Assembly (NCBI RefSeq): GCF_900217235.1
Contig: NZ_LT907975.1
Coordinates: 3,819,001-3,883,000, forward strand
Length of the DNA: 64,000 nt
Origin: Pseudodesulfovibrio profundus
Lineage (GTDB): Bacteria > Desulfobacterota > Desulfovibrionia > Desulfovibrionales > Desulfovibrionaceae
Reading direction: 5' to 3'
The notes below the pieces were generated by a model that was not told where the DNA came from, searched no databases, and saw only the letters and a list, made by a program, of their open reading frames with translations. The translations under genes and the position numbers were made by a program. Below, piece after piece: positions 9,999-17,855 of the stretch (positions within the stretch are counted from its first letter, which is position 1; each line of letters starts with the position of its first letter).

Positions 9999-10028
9999 AA
10001 AAAAGACGCCTCCGGGGGGAGAGGCGTC
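9999..10028 (-). terminator. Intrinsic terminator of the PilZ gene
   Basis: Stem GACGCCTC/GAGGCGTC with a C-rich 8-nt loop, followed in the minus direction by six Ts. It lies 28 nt after the PilZ stop codon. Confidence 0.9.
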
Positions 10029-10055
10029 CTGGCGAGTGTGGATTGAAAATGTCGG

Positions 10056-10394
10056 TTAGATGGGCTTGGCAGTGGGGTATGCCTTGAGCAGCTTGTCCAT
10101 GGTCTTCACGATGGAGCCATCGTACTCGATGCCGTAGTAACTGTCGGAATACCATACGGCCTGCGCAGTCATGCGTTCGTCAATGTAATCACCGCCCTGG
10201 CTGTAGTTGTACACATTGACCACATCGCCAACAGCCATTTCATAAGGATATTGGTTCTCCTCAAACTTCAGTCTGGCTCCGTTGGAGCTGATGTCATAGA
10301 GGTAGGCTTTGTAGCTGGTGCCTTCTCCCGACAATACTTCACACGAAACTTCCTGATCCAACTGATACCGCTGATACCTTCTTCTTTCGTCCAT
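10056..10394 (-). CDS. PilZ domain protein
   Basis: Single-domain cyclic-di-GMP receptor candidate of 112 aa. It has the RRYQRY (RxxxR-type) motif at residues 4-9 and DISSNGARL (DxSxxG) near residue 34. The start has an AAGGAGG-type site upstream. It is monocistronic with its own terminator. The target process is unknown. The same genome segment carries an EAL-domain protein at 61.4 kb, consistent with c-di-GMP signalling. Confidence 0.85.
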   Translation of the reverse strand: MDERRRYQRYQLDQEVSCEVLSGEGTSYKAYLYDISSNGARLKFEENQYPYEMAVGDVVNVYNYSQGGDYIDERMTAQAVWYSDSYYGIEYDGSIVKTMDKLLKAYPTAKPI

Positions 10395-10601
10395 TTTTGC
10401 CTCCTTTCAGGCCAAAAAAATACGACAACACCTGTGCGACATTTGGCGTCGAAGGGCATTATCTGAACGAATTGTCGGTGGTAATGGGCAAAAGAGAATG
10501 AGTTGGAGTTCTGCTTCTATGTCGCTTATCAACTACCTACCCAGTTTATACCTCGCCGGGACCGTTATAGACAAACGTTTTGCGTCGATTATAACAACGC
10601 C

Positions 10602-11869
10602 GAGACCTCTGCACGGCAAATCCCACACTTTTACTCTTTAACTATTTGATTTATTATGCTATTATTTCTCCATCCAAAGGAGGAAGGCATGGCTATTCGG
10701 CAGAAAGGACCTCGGTTGGGTGATTACTTCCTGGGGCACCGCAGAACCAAGACCACATTTCTGGATGAGATCAACGAACTCATCGACTGGCAGCCCATCA
10801 ACGCCTTTCTGTGCAAGAAGATCAGGCGCAAGGCCAACGCCGTGGGCAATCCCGCCTATCCGCCTCTGGCGATGTTCAAGATTCTGCTCTTGCAGCGTTG
10901 GTACAACCTGAGTGATCCGGGCGTGGAGCAGGCGCTGCTCGACCGGCTCTCCTTTGTCAGATTTACCGGTTTTTCCATCGAGGACGACGTGCCGGACGAG
11001 ACCACCATATGCCGTTTCCGTAACGGTTTGATCCGCCTGAAGGTGCTGGACTCCTTGCTCGACATGCTTAACCGCCAGCTTGAAGGACAAGGGCTTCTTG
11101 TCCGTGAGGGAGCCGTGGTGGACGCCTCGGTAGTCGAGTCGCAGCGGCGGCCGCGCAAGGTTATCGACGTGATGCCTGAGGACCGTTCCGAGGACGCCGA
11201 AGAACAGGATGGGCCGGTGGACTGCCGGGTCAGCTATTCGGATGACGAGGAGGCGGCCTGGCTCCGCAAGAGAAATCGGGCCTATTACGGCTACAAGCTC
11301 CATGCCGCGACGGACAGTCGAGACGGGTTTCTGCTCTGTGGTCACATCACTCCCGCGAACCATTCGGACACGGGCGAATTCGAGCGGCTCGTGAATGGCG
11401 TCGGCCTTGATCCCGGCGCACGGGTTTATGCGGACAAGGGCTATTGCAGCGGGAAGAACCGGGACATTCTGTTTGATCGCGATTTGGAGGACGGAACCAT
11501 GGACAAGACGCCTCGTGGCGGCAGGCTGACAGACTTCGAAAAGACCCGCAACCGTGACATCAGCAGCATTCGGCAAATAGTCGAGCGGGCCTTCGGCACA
11601 CTCAAACGTGGCTACGCATTCTTTCGGTCCCGATACGTGGGTCGTGAGAAGGTGGAGGGAGAGTTCCACATCCTCGCCATGGCGTTCAATTTGAAAAAAG
11701 CTGTTCGACTGGCGCGAGCCTGAAGGGAGAGGTGCGTCCAAAATCCGGCATTTCGGCCAGAAATGGCAGGAAAAGGCCGGGAATGAGCCCAAGCTGGGGT
11801 GCGGTCAGAACATCAAATTGGGTGCGGAGCGCAAGGCACGGACGCGAAAAGGGGATGCGCAGAGGTCTC
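10602..11869 (+). mobile_element. IS5-family-like insertion sequence, copy 1
   Basis: A 1268-bp element with terminal inverted repeats beginning GAGACCTCTGC at both ends. It is flanked by a 5-bp direct repeat ACGCC at 10597-10601 and 11870-11874, so this copy is an undisturbed simple insertion into a non-coding region. One transposase gene on the plus strand fills it. An identical-length copy lies at 53133-54400 in the same orientation. Confidence 0.93.
10689..11723 (+). CDS. IS5-family-like transposase, copy 1
   Basis: DDE transposase of 344 aa. An N-terminal DUF772-type region (PPLAMFKILLLQRWYNLSD) matches the IS5 group. Catalytic acidic residues are recognisable in VVDASVV, YADKGYCSG and ERAFGTLKR. 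Start at ATG 10689 with GGAGGAAG directly upstream; the 11 codons before it are not needed. The translated protein is identical to copy 2, implying recent transposition. Confidence 0.93.
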   Translation: MAIRQKGPRLGDYFLGHRRTKTTFLDEINELIDWQPINAFLCKKIRRKANAVGNPAYPPLAMFKILLLQRWYNLSDPGVEQALLDRLSFVRFTGFSIEDDVPDETTICRFRNGLIRLKVLDSLLDMLNRQLEGQGLLVREGAVVDASVVESQRRPRKVIDVMPEDRSEDAEEQDGPVDCRVSYSDDEEAAWLRKRNRAYYGYKLHAATDSRDGFLLCGHITPANHSDTGEFERLVNGVGLDPGARVYADKGYCSGKNRDILFDRDLEDGTMDKTPRGGRLTDFEKTRNRDISSIRQIVERAFGTLKRGYAFFRSRYVGREKVEGEFHILAMAFNLKKAVRLARA

Positions 11870-12008
11870 ACGCCATTTAAGCGTTTGAATCCTGATGTCA
11901 TTTATCGGCATCAGTGGTATGTTTTATATTGATGGGTGTGAAGACTTGCCTTTTCCCGTTGGGTCGGCTAGGAGATTTCCCCGGTGATCGCCAGTACGGT
12001 CATCCGTG

Positions 12009-12051
12009 TGCCCCCATAGCTCAGGTGGATAGAGCACAGGATTCCTAATCC
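12009..12051 (+). repeat. attL core: duplicated 5' half of tRNA-Arg(CCU)
   Basis: 43 bp identical to 51990-52032. It carries the tRNA acceptor 5' strand, D arm and anticodon arm, and then diverges, so this copy cannot make a tRNA. It marks the left phage-chromosome junction and is probably the original chromosomal 5' part of the gene. Confidence 0.92.
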
Positions 12052-12058
12052 GGTAACC

Positions 12059-12082
12059 AGCCCCGTGTTTGCGGGGCTTTTT
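12059..12082 (+). terminator. Terminator inside the left prophage end
   Basis: Stem AGCCCCG/CGGGGCT with loop TGTTTG followed by five Ts on the plus strand. It would stop transcripts that start at the orphaned chromosomal tRNA-Arg promoter before they enter int from the antisense side. Confidence 0.75.
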
Positions 12083-12089
12083 CGTTTTT

Positions 12090-12106
12090 GGGACGGATTT
12101 GGGACG
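12090..12106. promoter_or_regulatory. Candidate integrase arm-type sites, left end
   Basis: Two GGGACG hexamers (12090 and 12101) spaced 11 bp apart. The same GGGACG-GATTT-GGGACG arrangement recurs at the right end (51862-51878). This matches the expectation for arm-type binding sites flanking the core in a lambda-type attP. Confidence 0.55.
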
Positions 12107-12118
12107 TTTTTTGTGTGG

Positions 12119-13159
12119 CTACTTTGCGGCGAAAAGGTCTATCGGGCCGAGCTTCACACGGTCTGCCTCTTCTTTGAGGTGGCTGTCTGCGACATGCGCG
12201 TAAATCTCTGTGGTTGTGTAATCAGTGTGTCCCATTAGGTCTTGGAGCACCCGCAAGTTCCCACCTTTTTCGATGAATTGAGTTGCAAATGTGTGGCGCA
12301 GGGAGTGGAGTTTTAGGTGTCCAAGGCCAGCTGCTCGTAATTCACGCTTTGTGTATCTGCTGATTGTGTGCGGAGATCGCCAACGATGGAACACCCAACC
12401 GTTGTTTTGTGGGCCTATCGACTCCAACACGGCTCGAAAGGCGGCGTTGATTGGATACCACCTTGTAAGGTGTCCCTTGGCCTTGCGAACAAGATACTCG
12501 CCACGCTGTAGATCAACGTCCGACCAGTCAAGATTCAACAGTTCGTTGCGCCTCCTGCCTGTAGAGATATACGCCGCTGTCATTCTTCGGAGGTCTATGT
12601 CAGATATCCCGGCCAAAAATTTTGATATGCGGTTGCCATCAATGTAGGTCGGCGGCTTTTTTTCTGTGGGTATTTCTTTGGCCGAGGCTATAGGATTTTG
12701 GCGCATATAGCCCCACTCTTTGACCTTTCCCATAGCAGCCCGAAGGTGACGAATATTTTTGTTTATGGTGGTTGCTTTGTTGCCAGACTTGAGGCACTGG
12801 GCAACGAATAAGTCGACGTGTTTAAGGGTCACCCTATCAATTCGAGTAGAGTCACCGATCATTTGGCTGAACTTCTTGAATGCTACGCGGTCCTCATCGT
12901 AGGATGAATGGGTTTTTGTTTCTCTGGCCCATTCCAAATACTCATCTTTAAACTCGCCAAAAGTTTTACTTGTCTCCCCCTTTAGCTCTACCAGTTTTCC
13001 CGCAAGGTATTGCTTTTTTATCTCTTTGAAGACACGCTCTGCCTCCCTTTTGTCCGTGACAGTGCGCCCCACATACCGTTTGAGGCTGTGGCGTTTGCCG
13101 TCTATGCGGATAAAATATCCCGGCCTATCTGGGCGGGTGCAAAGGGAGAGGGACATCAT
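12119..13159 (-). CDS. int: Prophage tyrosine integrase
   Basis: Site-specific recombinase that inserts and excises the phage at tRNA-Arg. A SAM-like core-binding domain (about residues 65-150) precedes the catalytic domain with the first arginine in STGRRRNELLNLDW, SLRHTFATQF (HxxR), GHTDYTTTEIYAHV with the late histidine, and the tyrosine nucleophile. The start at ATG 13159 lies 4 nt after the excisionase stop codon; a start at 13192 would overlap that gene. Length 346 aa. It lies next to attL, reading towards it. Confidence 0.94.
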   Translation of the reverse strand: MMSLSLCTRPDRPGYFIRIDGKRHSLKRYVGRTVTDKREAERVFKEIKKQYLAGKLVELKGETSKTFGEFKDEYLEWARETKTHSSYDEDRVAFKKFSQMIGDSTRIDRVTLKHVDLFVAQCLKSGNKATTINKNIRHLRAAMGKVKEWGYMRQNPIASAKEIPTEKKPPTYIDGNRISKFLAGISDIDLRRMTAAYISTGRRRNELLNLDWSDVDLQRGEYLVRKAKGHLTRWYPINAAFRAVLESIGPQNNGWVFHRWRSPHTISRYTKRELRAAGLGHLKLHSLRHTFATQFIEKGGNLRVLQDLMGHTDYTTTEIYAHVADSHLKEEADRVKLGPIDLFAAK

Positions 13160-13163
13160 GTCC

Positions 13164-13370
13164 CTATAATCCGAGTGCCTTCCTGATTGCAAGAGAGTCT
13201 ACCTCATGTCGGTTATAAAATTCGTCGATGGACTCGCGGTCGAAACGGCGGTGGTTCCCAACCGTGCGAGATGCTTGAATCACGCCTTCATCCGCATATT
13301 TTCGAAGCGTGTTGGGAGACAATCCACTGTAACAAACAGCTTGTTTGAGGGATAACCATCGAGGAGTCAT
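13164..13370 (-). CDS. Excisionase-like helix-turn-helix protein
   Basis: 68 aa with a MerR/HTH_17-type winged helix (LSLKQAVCYSGLSPNTLRKY, then NHRRFDRESIDEF). This is the fold of recombination directionality factors. Its position directly upstream of int and almost touching it supports an excisionase role. It could also regulate int transcription. Confidence 0.75.
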   Translation of the reverse strand: MTPRWLSLKQAVCYSGLSPNTLRKYADEGVIQASRTVGNHRRFDRESIDEFYNRHEVDSLAIRKALGL

Positions 13371-13521
13371 TTTATTTTATCTCTTATTCCTATATACTTT
13401 TGTTTCGCTGGGGTGTTCCCAGTTGAACGCGATTAGTGAGATCCGGGTAGTCCAGACGTTGACCGCCCGGCTCTCTGTCCTGTTGGCGGTGGGTTAGGCC
13501 GCCGCTGGGGAGGGGAAGAGT

Positions 13522-13788
13522 TTAGAGGGGGGGAGACCTGTTAATTATTGTCTCGCCTCTTTGGGCAACGAAGAAGGCTTCTTTTACGCCTCGCAGATAC
13601 CCGCCTTTGAAAAGCATGTGACTCGTATCTTTTTCGAAGGTGTCAAAGGCTTTAATCAGCTCATGGCCACTGAGAGAGCGCATCTCCGTAATTCTGTTTT
13701 TCATCGCTCGGCAATGCTGAAACATTTTTTGAAGCGCAAGCCGATCTCGCAAAACTTTAATGGGTGTTACGTCTATGTTGACCGTAAT
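13522..13788 (-). CDS. Small phage protein, unusual start
   Basis: Unknown function. The frame is open from the stop at 13522 up to the end of the preceding gene. The first standard start is TTG at 13752 (76 aa), with no good ribosome site. Extending the frame gives coding-like sequence (TVNIDVTPIKVLRDRL) up to an ATT at 13788, which has GGAG eight nt upstream. Either a rare ATT start or an internal TTG start is used. It belongs to the leftward operon. Confidence 0.4.
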   Translation of the reverse strand: MTVNIDVTPIKVLRDRLALQKMFQHCRAMKNRITEMRSLSGHELIKAFDTFEKDTSHMLFKGGYLRGVKEAFFVAQRGETIINRSPPL

Positions 13789-13814
13789 AGTGAGTTCTCC
13801 AATATTCGCCGTTT

Positions 13815-14006
13815 TTATAAATCTCCGTTGATTGTGATACGTGGAGGTTTAAGAATTGGCCTTTGCCTTTCTTCATCCCACTTTGAAAAATCAAAATTAG
13901 CATTTTCCTCTTTCACTTGGGCAATCAATATTCGTATAGCACTGTAGTGCCTCAAAATAGTTTCAAGGTCGCCATATCCATCAATTTCAATTTTGCTTAA
14001 ATCCAT
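13815..14006 (-). CDS. Hypothetical phage protein, 63 aa
   Basis: Begins MDLSKIEIDGYGDLE. No family is recognised. The ATG overlaps the stop of the preceding gene (TAATG), so translation is probably coupled. The small acidic/basic helical content gives no functional clue. Confidence 0.55.
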   Translation of the reverse strand: MDLSKIEIDGYGDLETILRHYSAIRILIAQVKEENANFDFSKWDEERQRPILKPPRITINGDL

Positions 14007-14230
14007 TATTGATCGACCTCGGTTGTATCAGTTGCGGAAAACACAGAGGCAAAACGAGCAGCCAGCAGTTCAACGTCAGCCTTTGCTTCACGCGCTGCCC
14101 TCATGATTTTCTCGTTCTCTTGCATGAGGGCGTGGATAATCCTTGCCGCCGCGTCCTTGTACGCTTCGTCGGCGTCATATGTTCCGGCCTCAATCGCTAT
14201 ATCTTCTTTAATCTCGTCCAGTGTCACCAT
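14006..14230 (-). CDS. Hypothetical helical phage protein, 74 aa
   Basis: Begins MVTLDEIKEDIAIE and is mostly helical, rich in Ala, Glu and Lys. The start is set at 14230, where AAGGA lies 8 nt upstream; the longer frame to 14485 reads through the preceding gene region without a ribosome site. Stop-start overlap with the 63-aa gene downstream. Function unknown. Confidence 0.6.
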   Translation of the reverse strand: MVTLDEIKEDIAIEAGTYDADEAYKDAAARIIHALMQENEKIMRAAREAKADVELLAARFASVFSATDTTEVDQ

Positions 14231-14306
14231 AAACTGTTTCCTTTTTGGAAAGTGTTGACCAATTTTCCCAAGTGGTAAAAATAGTCGCCTTGTCTCATGT
14301 AAGTGG

Positions 14307-14588
14307 TTATCCGCAGCTATCGGACATCGGAAGATGGTCTTGCAGGCTCTGGCAATTGTCACAACGAAAGATGTGGCATCCAGCACCGTAGGCCGTACCC
14401 ATGTTGCACTCGCCGCCGTCAAGAACCTCTTCACGGGGAAGCCCCCGCTCATGTATGATTTTCTCGTCGTATATCCACTTCTCATTCTCGCTATCCCATG
14501 CGCCGTTTTCGCGGCACTCAGAGCAGCAAGGAATGGTGGTAATCCCGAACGCGGTATATCCGCACTTTTTGCATTTCATCACTTTCAT
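14307..14588 (-). CDS. Zinc-ribbon-type small phage protein
   Basis: 93 aa with CKKC, CSEC and CDNC pairs, suggesting one or two structural zinc sites. AAGGAG six nt upstream of ATG 14588 decides the start. It is one of several Cys-rich small proteins in this leftward early operon; possibly nucleic-acid or host-protein binding, but nothing specific is shown. Confidence 0.65.
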   Translation of the reverse strand: MKVMKCKKCGYTAFGITTIPCCSECRENGAWDSENEKWIYDEKIIHERGLPREEVLDGGECNMGTAYGAGCHIFRCDNCQSLQDHLPMSDSCG

Positions 14589-14614
14589 GGTCGTCTCCTT
14601 ATGCTGAGTGAGTG

Positions 14615-14746
14615 GGGAGCGGGGAGGATTTGAACCACCGCACATCGTCCTTGATGTCTAGAATACAAGGCTTATAGATGCGTTTTCTAAAGCCTTCGGG
14701 CTTGCAAACCGTTCAGCGATATGCCCTCACCACCGGGAGCCGCCCC
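14615..14746 (-). ncRNA. tRNA-like structure of about 132 nt, anomalous
   Basis: On the minus strand GGGGCGG pairs with CCGCTCC as a 7-bp acceptor (one G-U). A D-like arm CCC/GGG with loop GGTGGTGA follows, and the 3' part has a T arm GGTGG-TTCAAAT-CCTCC (one mismatch). In place of an anticodon arm are about 75 nt closed by ATCG/CGAT and containing the hairpin AAGCC-CGAA-GGCTT. The single acceptor G-U favours the minus strand. No standard anticodon can be assigned. It may be a decayed tRNA, a tRNA with an insertion, or a tRNA mimic. Confidence 0.4.
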
Positions 14747-14755
14747 ACAATAAAA

Positions 14756-14932
14756 TTATTCGCCTTTAACTTTTGTCGAAACCTTGTCGATGTCGCATAT
14801 CATTTCTACAGAGATAACAACGTCATCTGCGTAGTCGGCGGCGTCATGAATATCAGCCGCAACGACATGAACCGTGTTAATTTCGCCTGAGGGACGCTTG
14901 CTTTTTACGCAATAAATTTGACCATTTTCCAT
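14756..14932 (-). CDS. Hypothetical phage protein, 58 aa
   Basis: Begins MENGQIYCVKSKRPS; ends in a Lys-rich tail. Start at ATG 14932 with GAGGTGA upstream. No recognised family. It lies between the tRNA-like element and a strong hairpin. Confidence 0.5.
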   Translation of the reverse strand: MENGQIYCVKSKRPSGEINTVHVVAADIHDAADYADDVVISVEMICDIDKVSTKVKGE

Positions 14933-14966
14933 TCTTCTCACCTCATGATTCCCTATTCGTTGTTGT

Positions 14967-14998
14967 GGCAGCCCCTGGCGTAGGCTCCAGGGGCTGCC
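14967..14998 (-). terminator. Perfect 12-bp hairpin after the 82-aa gene
   Basis: GGCAGCCCCTGG pairs perfectly with CCAGGGGCTGCC around an 8-nt loop, 10 nt after the stop at 15008. There is no clear T-tract on the minus side, so it may be a terminator, an attenuator or an RNA-stabilising hairpin. Confidence 0.55.
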
Positions 14999-15007
14999 TT
15001 GGTTCCG

Positions 15008-15256
15008 CTACAGTGCGCAGACGGTGTCGCCCTGATCGTTCATCAGGTACGCTTTCTTGTCGTAGTAGACGGCCACCAAATCTCCGTCATATCGAGCCAA
15101 GACCAACCGCTTGCAGTCTTTAGCCTTGTCTTCCACGCCGAAGGTGTAGGAGCATTCTTCCTCCGCCATGGCGGGGGCTATCCTTTCGTTTTGAGTATCC
15201 AGCTTGACGCACTCCATGAAGCTCCAGCCTTGTTCAGTTTCAAACTTTGCAATCAT
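15008..15256 (-). CDS. Hypothetical phage protein, 82 aa
   Basis: Begins MIAKFETEQGWSFMEC. AAGGAG seven nt upstream of the ATG gives a confident start. Mixed alpha/beta composition; no recognised family. It is followed by the 12-bp hairpin at 14967-14998. Confidence 0.6.
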   Translation of the reverse strand: MIAKFETEQGWSFMECVKLDTQNERIAPAMAEEECSYTFGVEDKAKDCKRLVLARYDGDLVAVYYDKKAYLMNDQGDTVCAL

Positions 15257-15313
15257 TGCGTATCTCCTTGCGTACTTGCGTTCGTGCCTACGAAAAATTG
15301 TGATGATTGCGGA

Positions 15314-16171
15314 TTAGTTGACGGCTTCGGCAAGGTCGCTGGCCATACCCAAAAGATGGAGGTCCTTGTTTGCCGCTGCCGGGTTAAACCAAAGTGTTTC
15401 GACGCGCTCTCGCGCACCGTCTGCGAACCAATCTTTATCGAGGGACTTCCAATCGCCGTATAGGTCCTCGTAGAGGTCGCAACGATAACCGGACAGGACC
15501 ACCTTGCCCTTGAGGTCGTGCAGCGCGGCGGCTAGGTCCTCGTGCTGTGCATCGTCCATTTCGTGGGCGTACACATCGCCGTTGGAGTCCTTGCACCGGG
15601 TAGACCGGACATAAGGGGGATCCACGTAGAAAAGAACGTCTTCGCGGTCCAATGTCGGGATGAGGTCTAGGGCTGGCTTGTTTCGGATGGTCACGCCCTG
15701 GAGCCTTTCACAAAACCAATCAAGGGCGTTGGGGTAGTTGCGCCAATCATTGGCCGGGCTGGTGCCGGATCTAAATGACTTGCCACGAAAGCCAGTGGTG
15801 TACTTCGCATTTGAAGAGGCCGAACCAAACCCCATGAAAGACCTCACGATTGTTCGACGGGCCTTTTCAATGGGATCCTCTGCCGCTTCGTATGCGCCGA
15901 AAAATTCGACCTCGGAAAACGGTGTGAGGGTGAGTTGCTTTTTCAACTCTTCCATTTGGAGGGGCTCCCGCATTACCTGAAAGACGTTCACAACCTCGTC
16001 GCCAAGGTCGTTGTAGACTTCGGCATACACGCGGGGCTTTTGCAGCAATACGCTTGCAGCTCCCCCGTATGGCTCAACGTAAACCTTGTGGGGCGGAAGG
16101 TGCTTGATAATCCAGGGTGCCAGCTTCCACTTGCCGCCATGATATCGAAGTACAGGTCTTGTTTTCTTCAT
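15314..16171 (-). CDS. Phage DNA adenine methylase, D12 class
   Basis: N6-adenine methyltransferase of the Dam/D12 type, 285 aa. SAM-binding motif RYHGGKWKLAPWI near residue 8 (the F/YxGGK motif), PYGGAASVLL near residue 35, and catalytic DPPY near residue 192. Start at ATG 16171, where homology begins; the frame runs on to 16348 without a recognisable domain. Probably protects phage DNA from host restriction or marks it. It is one of three methyltransferase-type genes in this operon. Confidence 0.9.
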   Translation of the reverse strand: MKKTRPVLRYHGGKWKLAPWIIKHLPPHKVYVEPYGGAASVLLQKPRVYAEVYNDLGDEVVNVFQVMREPLQMEELKKQLTLTPFSEVEFFGAYEAAEDPIEKARRTIVRSFMGFGSASSNAKYTTGFRGKSFRSGTSPANDWRNYPNALDWFCERLQGVTIRNKPALDLIPTLDREDVLFYVDPPYVRSTRCKDSNGDVYAHEMDDAQHEDLAAALHDLKGKVVLSGYRCDLYEDLYGDWKSLDKDWFADGARERVETLWFNPAAANKDLHLLGMASDLAEAVN

Positions 16172-16196
16172 AGTCTTGCTACTGCTGATAGTACGG

Positions 16197-16466
16197 TTAA
16201 AATGGACAGTCTTCCCGCCAGAACGGGTCATAGAAGTCCCAAGCTGCGTTGCCGATATATTCCACCCAACATCCGCAATCAGGACACATACGGCCACAAT
16301 CGGGGAATTCAGGACACCCCTCACCGTGATTTGGTTCGCCGTCGTCATGGTGAATTCCCTTTTCTTCGTAGTTGCACCAACCGCACCGCGTACACTTCAC
16401 AATGCCGAAGTCGGTATTGATTGCTTCCTCTTCGTGAGACCTTGGGAACGGGGTCAACTTATCCAT
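16197..16466 (-). CDS. Cys-rich small phage protein, 89 aa
   Basis: Contains CTRCGWC and CPDCGCW, plus more Cys and His residues, suggesting zinc binding. Start at ATG 16466 with AGGTGA five nt upstream. Function unknown. Confidence 0.6.
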   Translation of the reverse strand: MDKLTPFPRSHEEEAINTDFGIVKCTRCGWCNYEEKGIHHDDGEPNHGEGCPEFPDCGRMCPDCGCWVEYIGNAAWDFYDPFWREDCPF

Positions 16467-16491
16467 TCTAGTCACCTGCTTTTGAATACGT

Positions 16492-17145
16492 TTATGCCGC
16501 TGAAAAGAGCGACTTTTGCATTGGACGTGAAAGTCTTTTGGCTGCTAGTTCGCAGTATTGCTCATTGCGCTCAATGCCTATCCATTTACGGCCAAGCTGC
16601 TCGCATGCAACGGCTGTTGTGCCGCTCCCCATGAACGGGTCGAGGACTACAGGCAGCTTCTCAGCCCACGAAAGGCCAAGGCACCACGCAAACAATTCAA
16701 GAGGCTTCTGTGTGGGGTGTTCTCGTCCAGGTACATGGCGGTTGTGATCGAAGACGCGGACAATGTTGTCTGCACTTGTCCATGCAAGTTCGGCCTCTGC
16801 TAGTGTGAATCCCCTTTCTGGTTTGTTCCAGATCAGCCAGCAACGCGATGCGGGGAGTGCGAAGTAGTTTCCTCCCCAAATAATTTGCCCCTTGGAGACC
16901 CGTTGAATGTCTTCAAAGACTTCCTGTCTGGGAGCGGCAGCGTCCCAATCGTTACGCACTTCTTTCTCAGCGTGTGTTTTTGACCATCCGCTTTTCTGGC
17001 CTGAACCACCAACCCACTTGCCACCAATCCCATACGGGGGATCGGTAAGAACAAGATCAACGAACTTGTCTTCCATGTCGCGCAGTACATCAGCACAGTC
17101 AGCATGAAAAAGCTGTCCAAGTTTAGTTTCAAAATAAGGCTTCAT
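16492..17145 (-). CDS. Phage DNA methyltransferase, beta class (N4-cytosine or N6-adenine)
   Basis: 217 aa. Catalytic motif IV LTDPPYGIGG near residue 32 precedes motif I DPFMGSGTTAV near residue 170, the order that defines beta-class enzymes. HPTQKP upstream of motif I is typical of the group. No obvious target-recognition insertion, so short-site specificity is likely. Start at ATG 17145 by homology. It follows the C5-like gene and probably contributes to anti-restriction. Confidence 0.9.
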   Translation of the reverse strand: MKPYFETKLGQLFHADCADVLRDMEDKFVDLVLTDPPYGIGGKWVGGSGQKSGWSKTHAEKEVRNDWDAAAPRQEVFEDIQRVSKGQIIWGGNYFALPASRCWLIWNKPERGFTLAEAELAWTSADNIVRVFDHNRHVPGREHPTQKPLELFAWCLGLSWAEKLPVVLDPFMGSGTTAVACEQLGRKWIGIERNEQYCELAAKRLSRPMQKSLFSAA

Positions 17146-17161
17146 AAATCTAAACTGCCTA

Positions 17162-17605
17162 TCAAGCGTTTTGGCCTTTTGCCTTGGCAACGACCGCACT
17201 AAGGTCGTGATAAAGGCTGCTCTGGTTGTCGTGTTCAAAGGGGTTGTATTCGCGCTCAAGGCACCGCTCCAAAACATTCAGCATATCAGGTGCGCCAGAC
17301 AGTTCGGCCAGCTTCACCGATACGTCGAAGAGACGGAGGGCGCGCCACAGTGCGCCGATACCCTTGTCCCTGAACCAACGCGCACCGGAAACGGCTACGT
17401 TAGTGCAGGGCGGAAAGAACGCGGCAAAGGCGATCTCCTCGCGGGGAAGCATCCAATCCAGCATGTCAGCACCGACTTTGATGATATTGCCTTCCCGGTG
17501 TTCGCCTTCGGGGTGCTGAATATCCACGCAGTAACAGGTATACCCGGCTTCTGCCCAAGGCTTCACCATGTTGGTGCTGTGGTCGAAACAAGAAACTACA
17601 ATCAT
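17162..17605 (-). CDS. C5-cytosine-methyltransferase-like protein, shortened
   Basis: 147 aa. The N-terminal part resembles phage DNA methylases: VVSCFDHSTNMVKPW in the SAM-binding position, and FFPPCTNVAVSGARWF with the PC catalytic motif. The expected ENP motif and target-recognition region are missing. After SGAPDML the protein runs into an unrelated-looking short tail (NVLERCLEREYNPFEHD), as if an internal deletion joined it to another small gene. It may bind SAM or DNA without methylating. Confidence 0.6.
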   Translation of the reverse strand: MIVVSCFDHSTNMVKPWAEAGYTCYCVDIQHPEGEHREGNIIKVGADMLDWMLPREEIAFAAFFPPCTNVAVSGARWFRDKGIGALWRALRLFDVSVKLAELSGAPDMLNVLERCLEREYNPFEHDNQSSLYHDLSAVVAKAKGQNA

Positions 17606-17622
17606 TTCTGGTCTACCTTCTA

Positions 17623-17829
17623 TCAATAGTCGTACGGGTCGGGCTTCTCGGCGTATGCCTTCCAGGTGCGCTCGACTTGCTCGTCCACCCAAATGGTCTT
17701 TTCACACGCCACACATTCAAATTCGACGGGGGCATCTCTACTGACTCCTAGAAATTTGATAAGGGCCGGCGACAATAGGGTCTCAATAATCCCTTCCCGC
17801 ACCATGCGGACCGGCCCAACTTTTTTCAT
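17623..17829 (-). CDS. Hypothetical phage protein, 68 aa
   Basis: Begins MKKVGPVRMVREGI and has one CVAC pair followed by an acidic C-terminus. No family recognised. It lies between the C5-like gene and a zinc-finger gene in the leftward operon. Confidence 0.5.
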   Translation of the reverse strand: MKKVGPVRMVREGIIETLLSPALIKFLGVSRDAPVEFECVACEKTIWVDEQVERTWKAYAEKPDPYDY

Positions 17830-17855
17830 CGGAGACAGCCCCCGAAATTTGTTGC

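Noticed and set aside
10662-11792. 376-codon open frame antisense to the IS transposase (also at 53193-54323)
   Set aside because: It mirrors the codon structure of the transposase on the other strand, has no recognised domain, and occurs identically in both IS copies; it is a shadow of the real gene.
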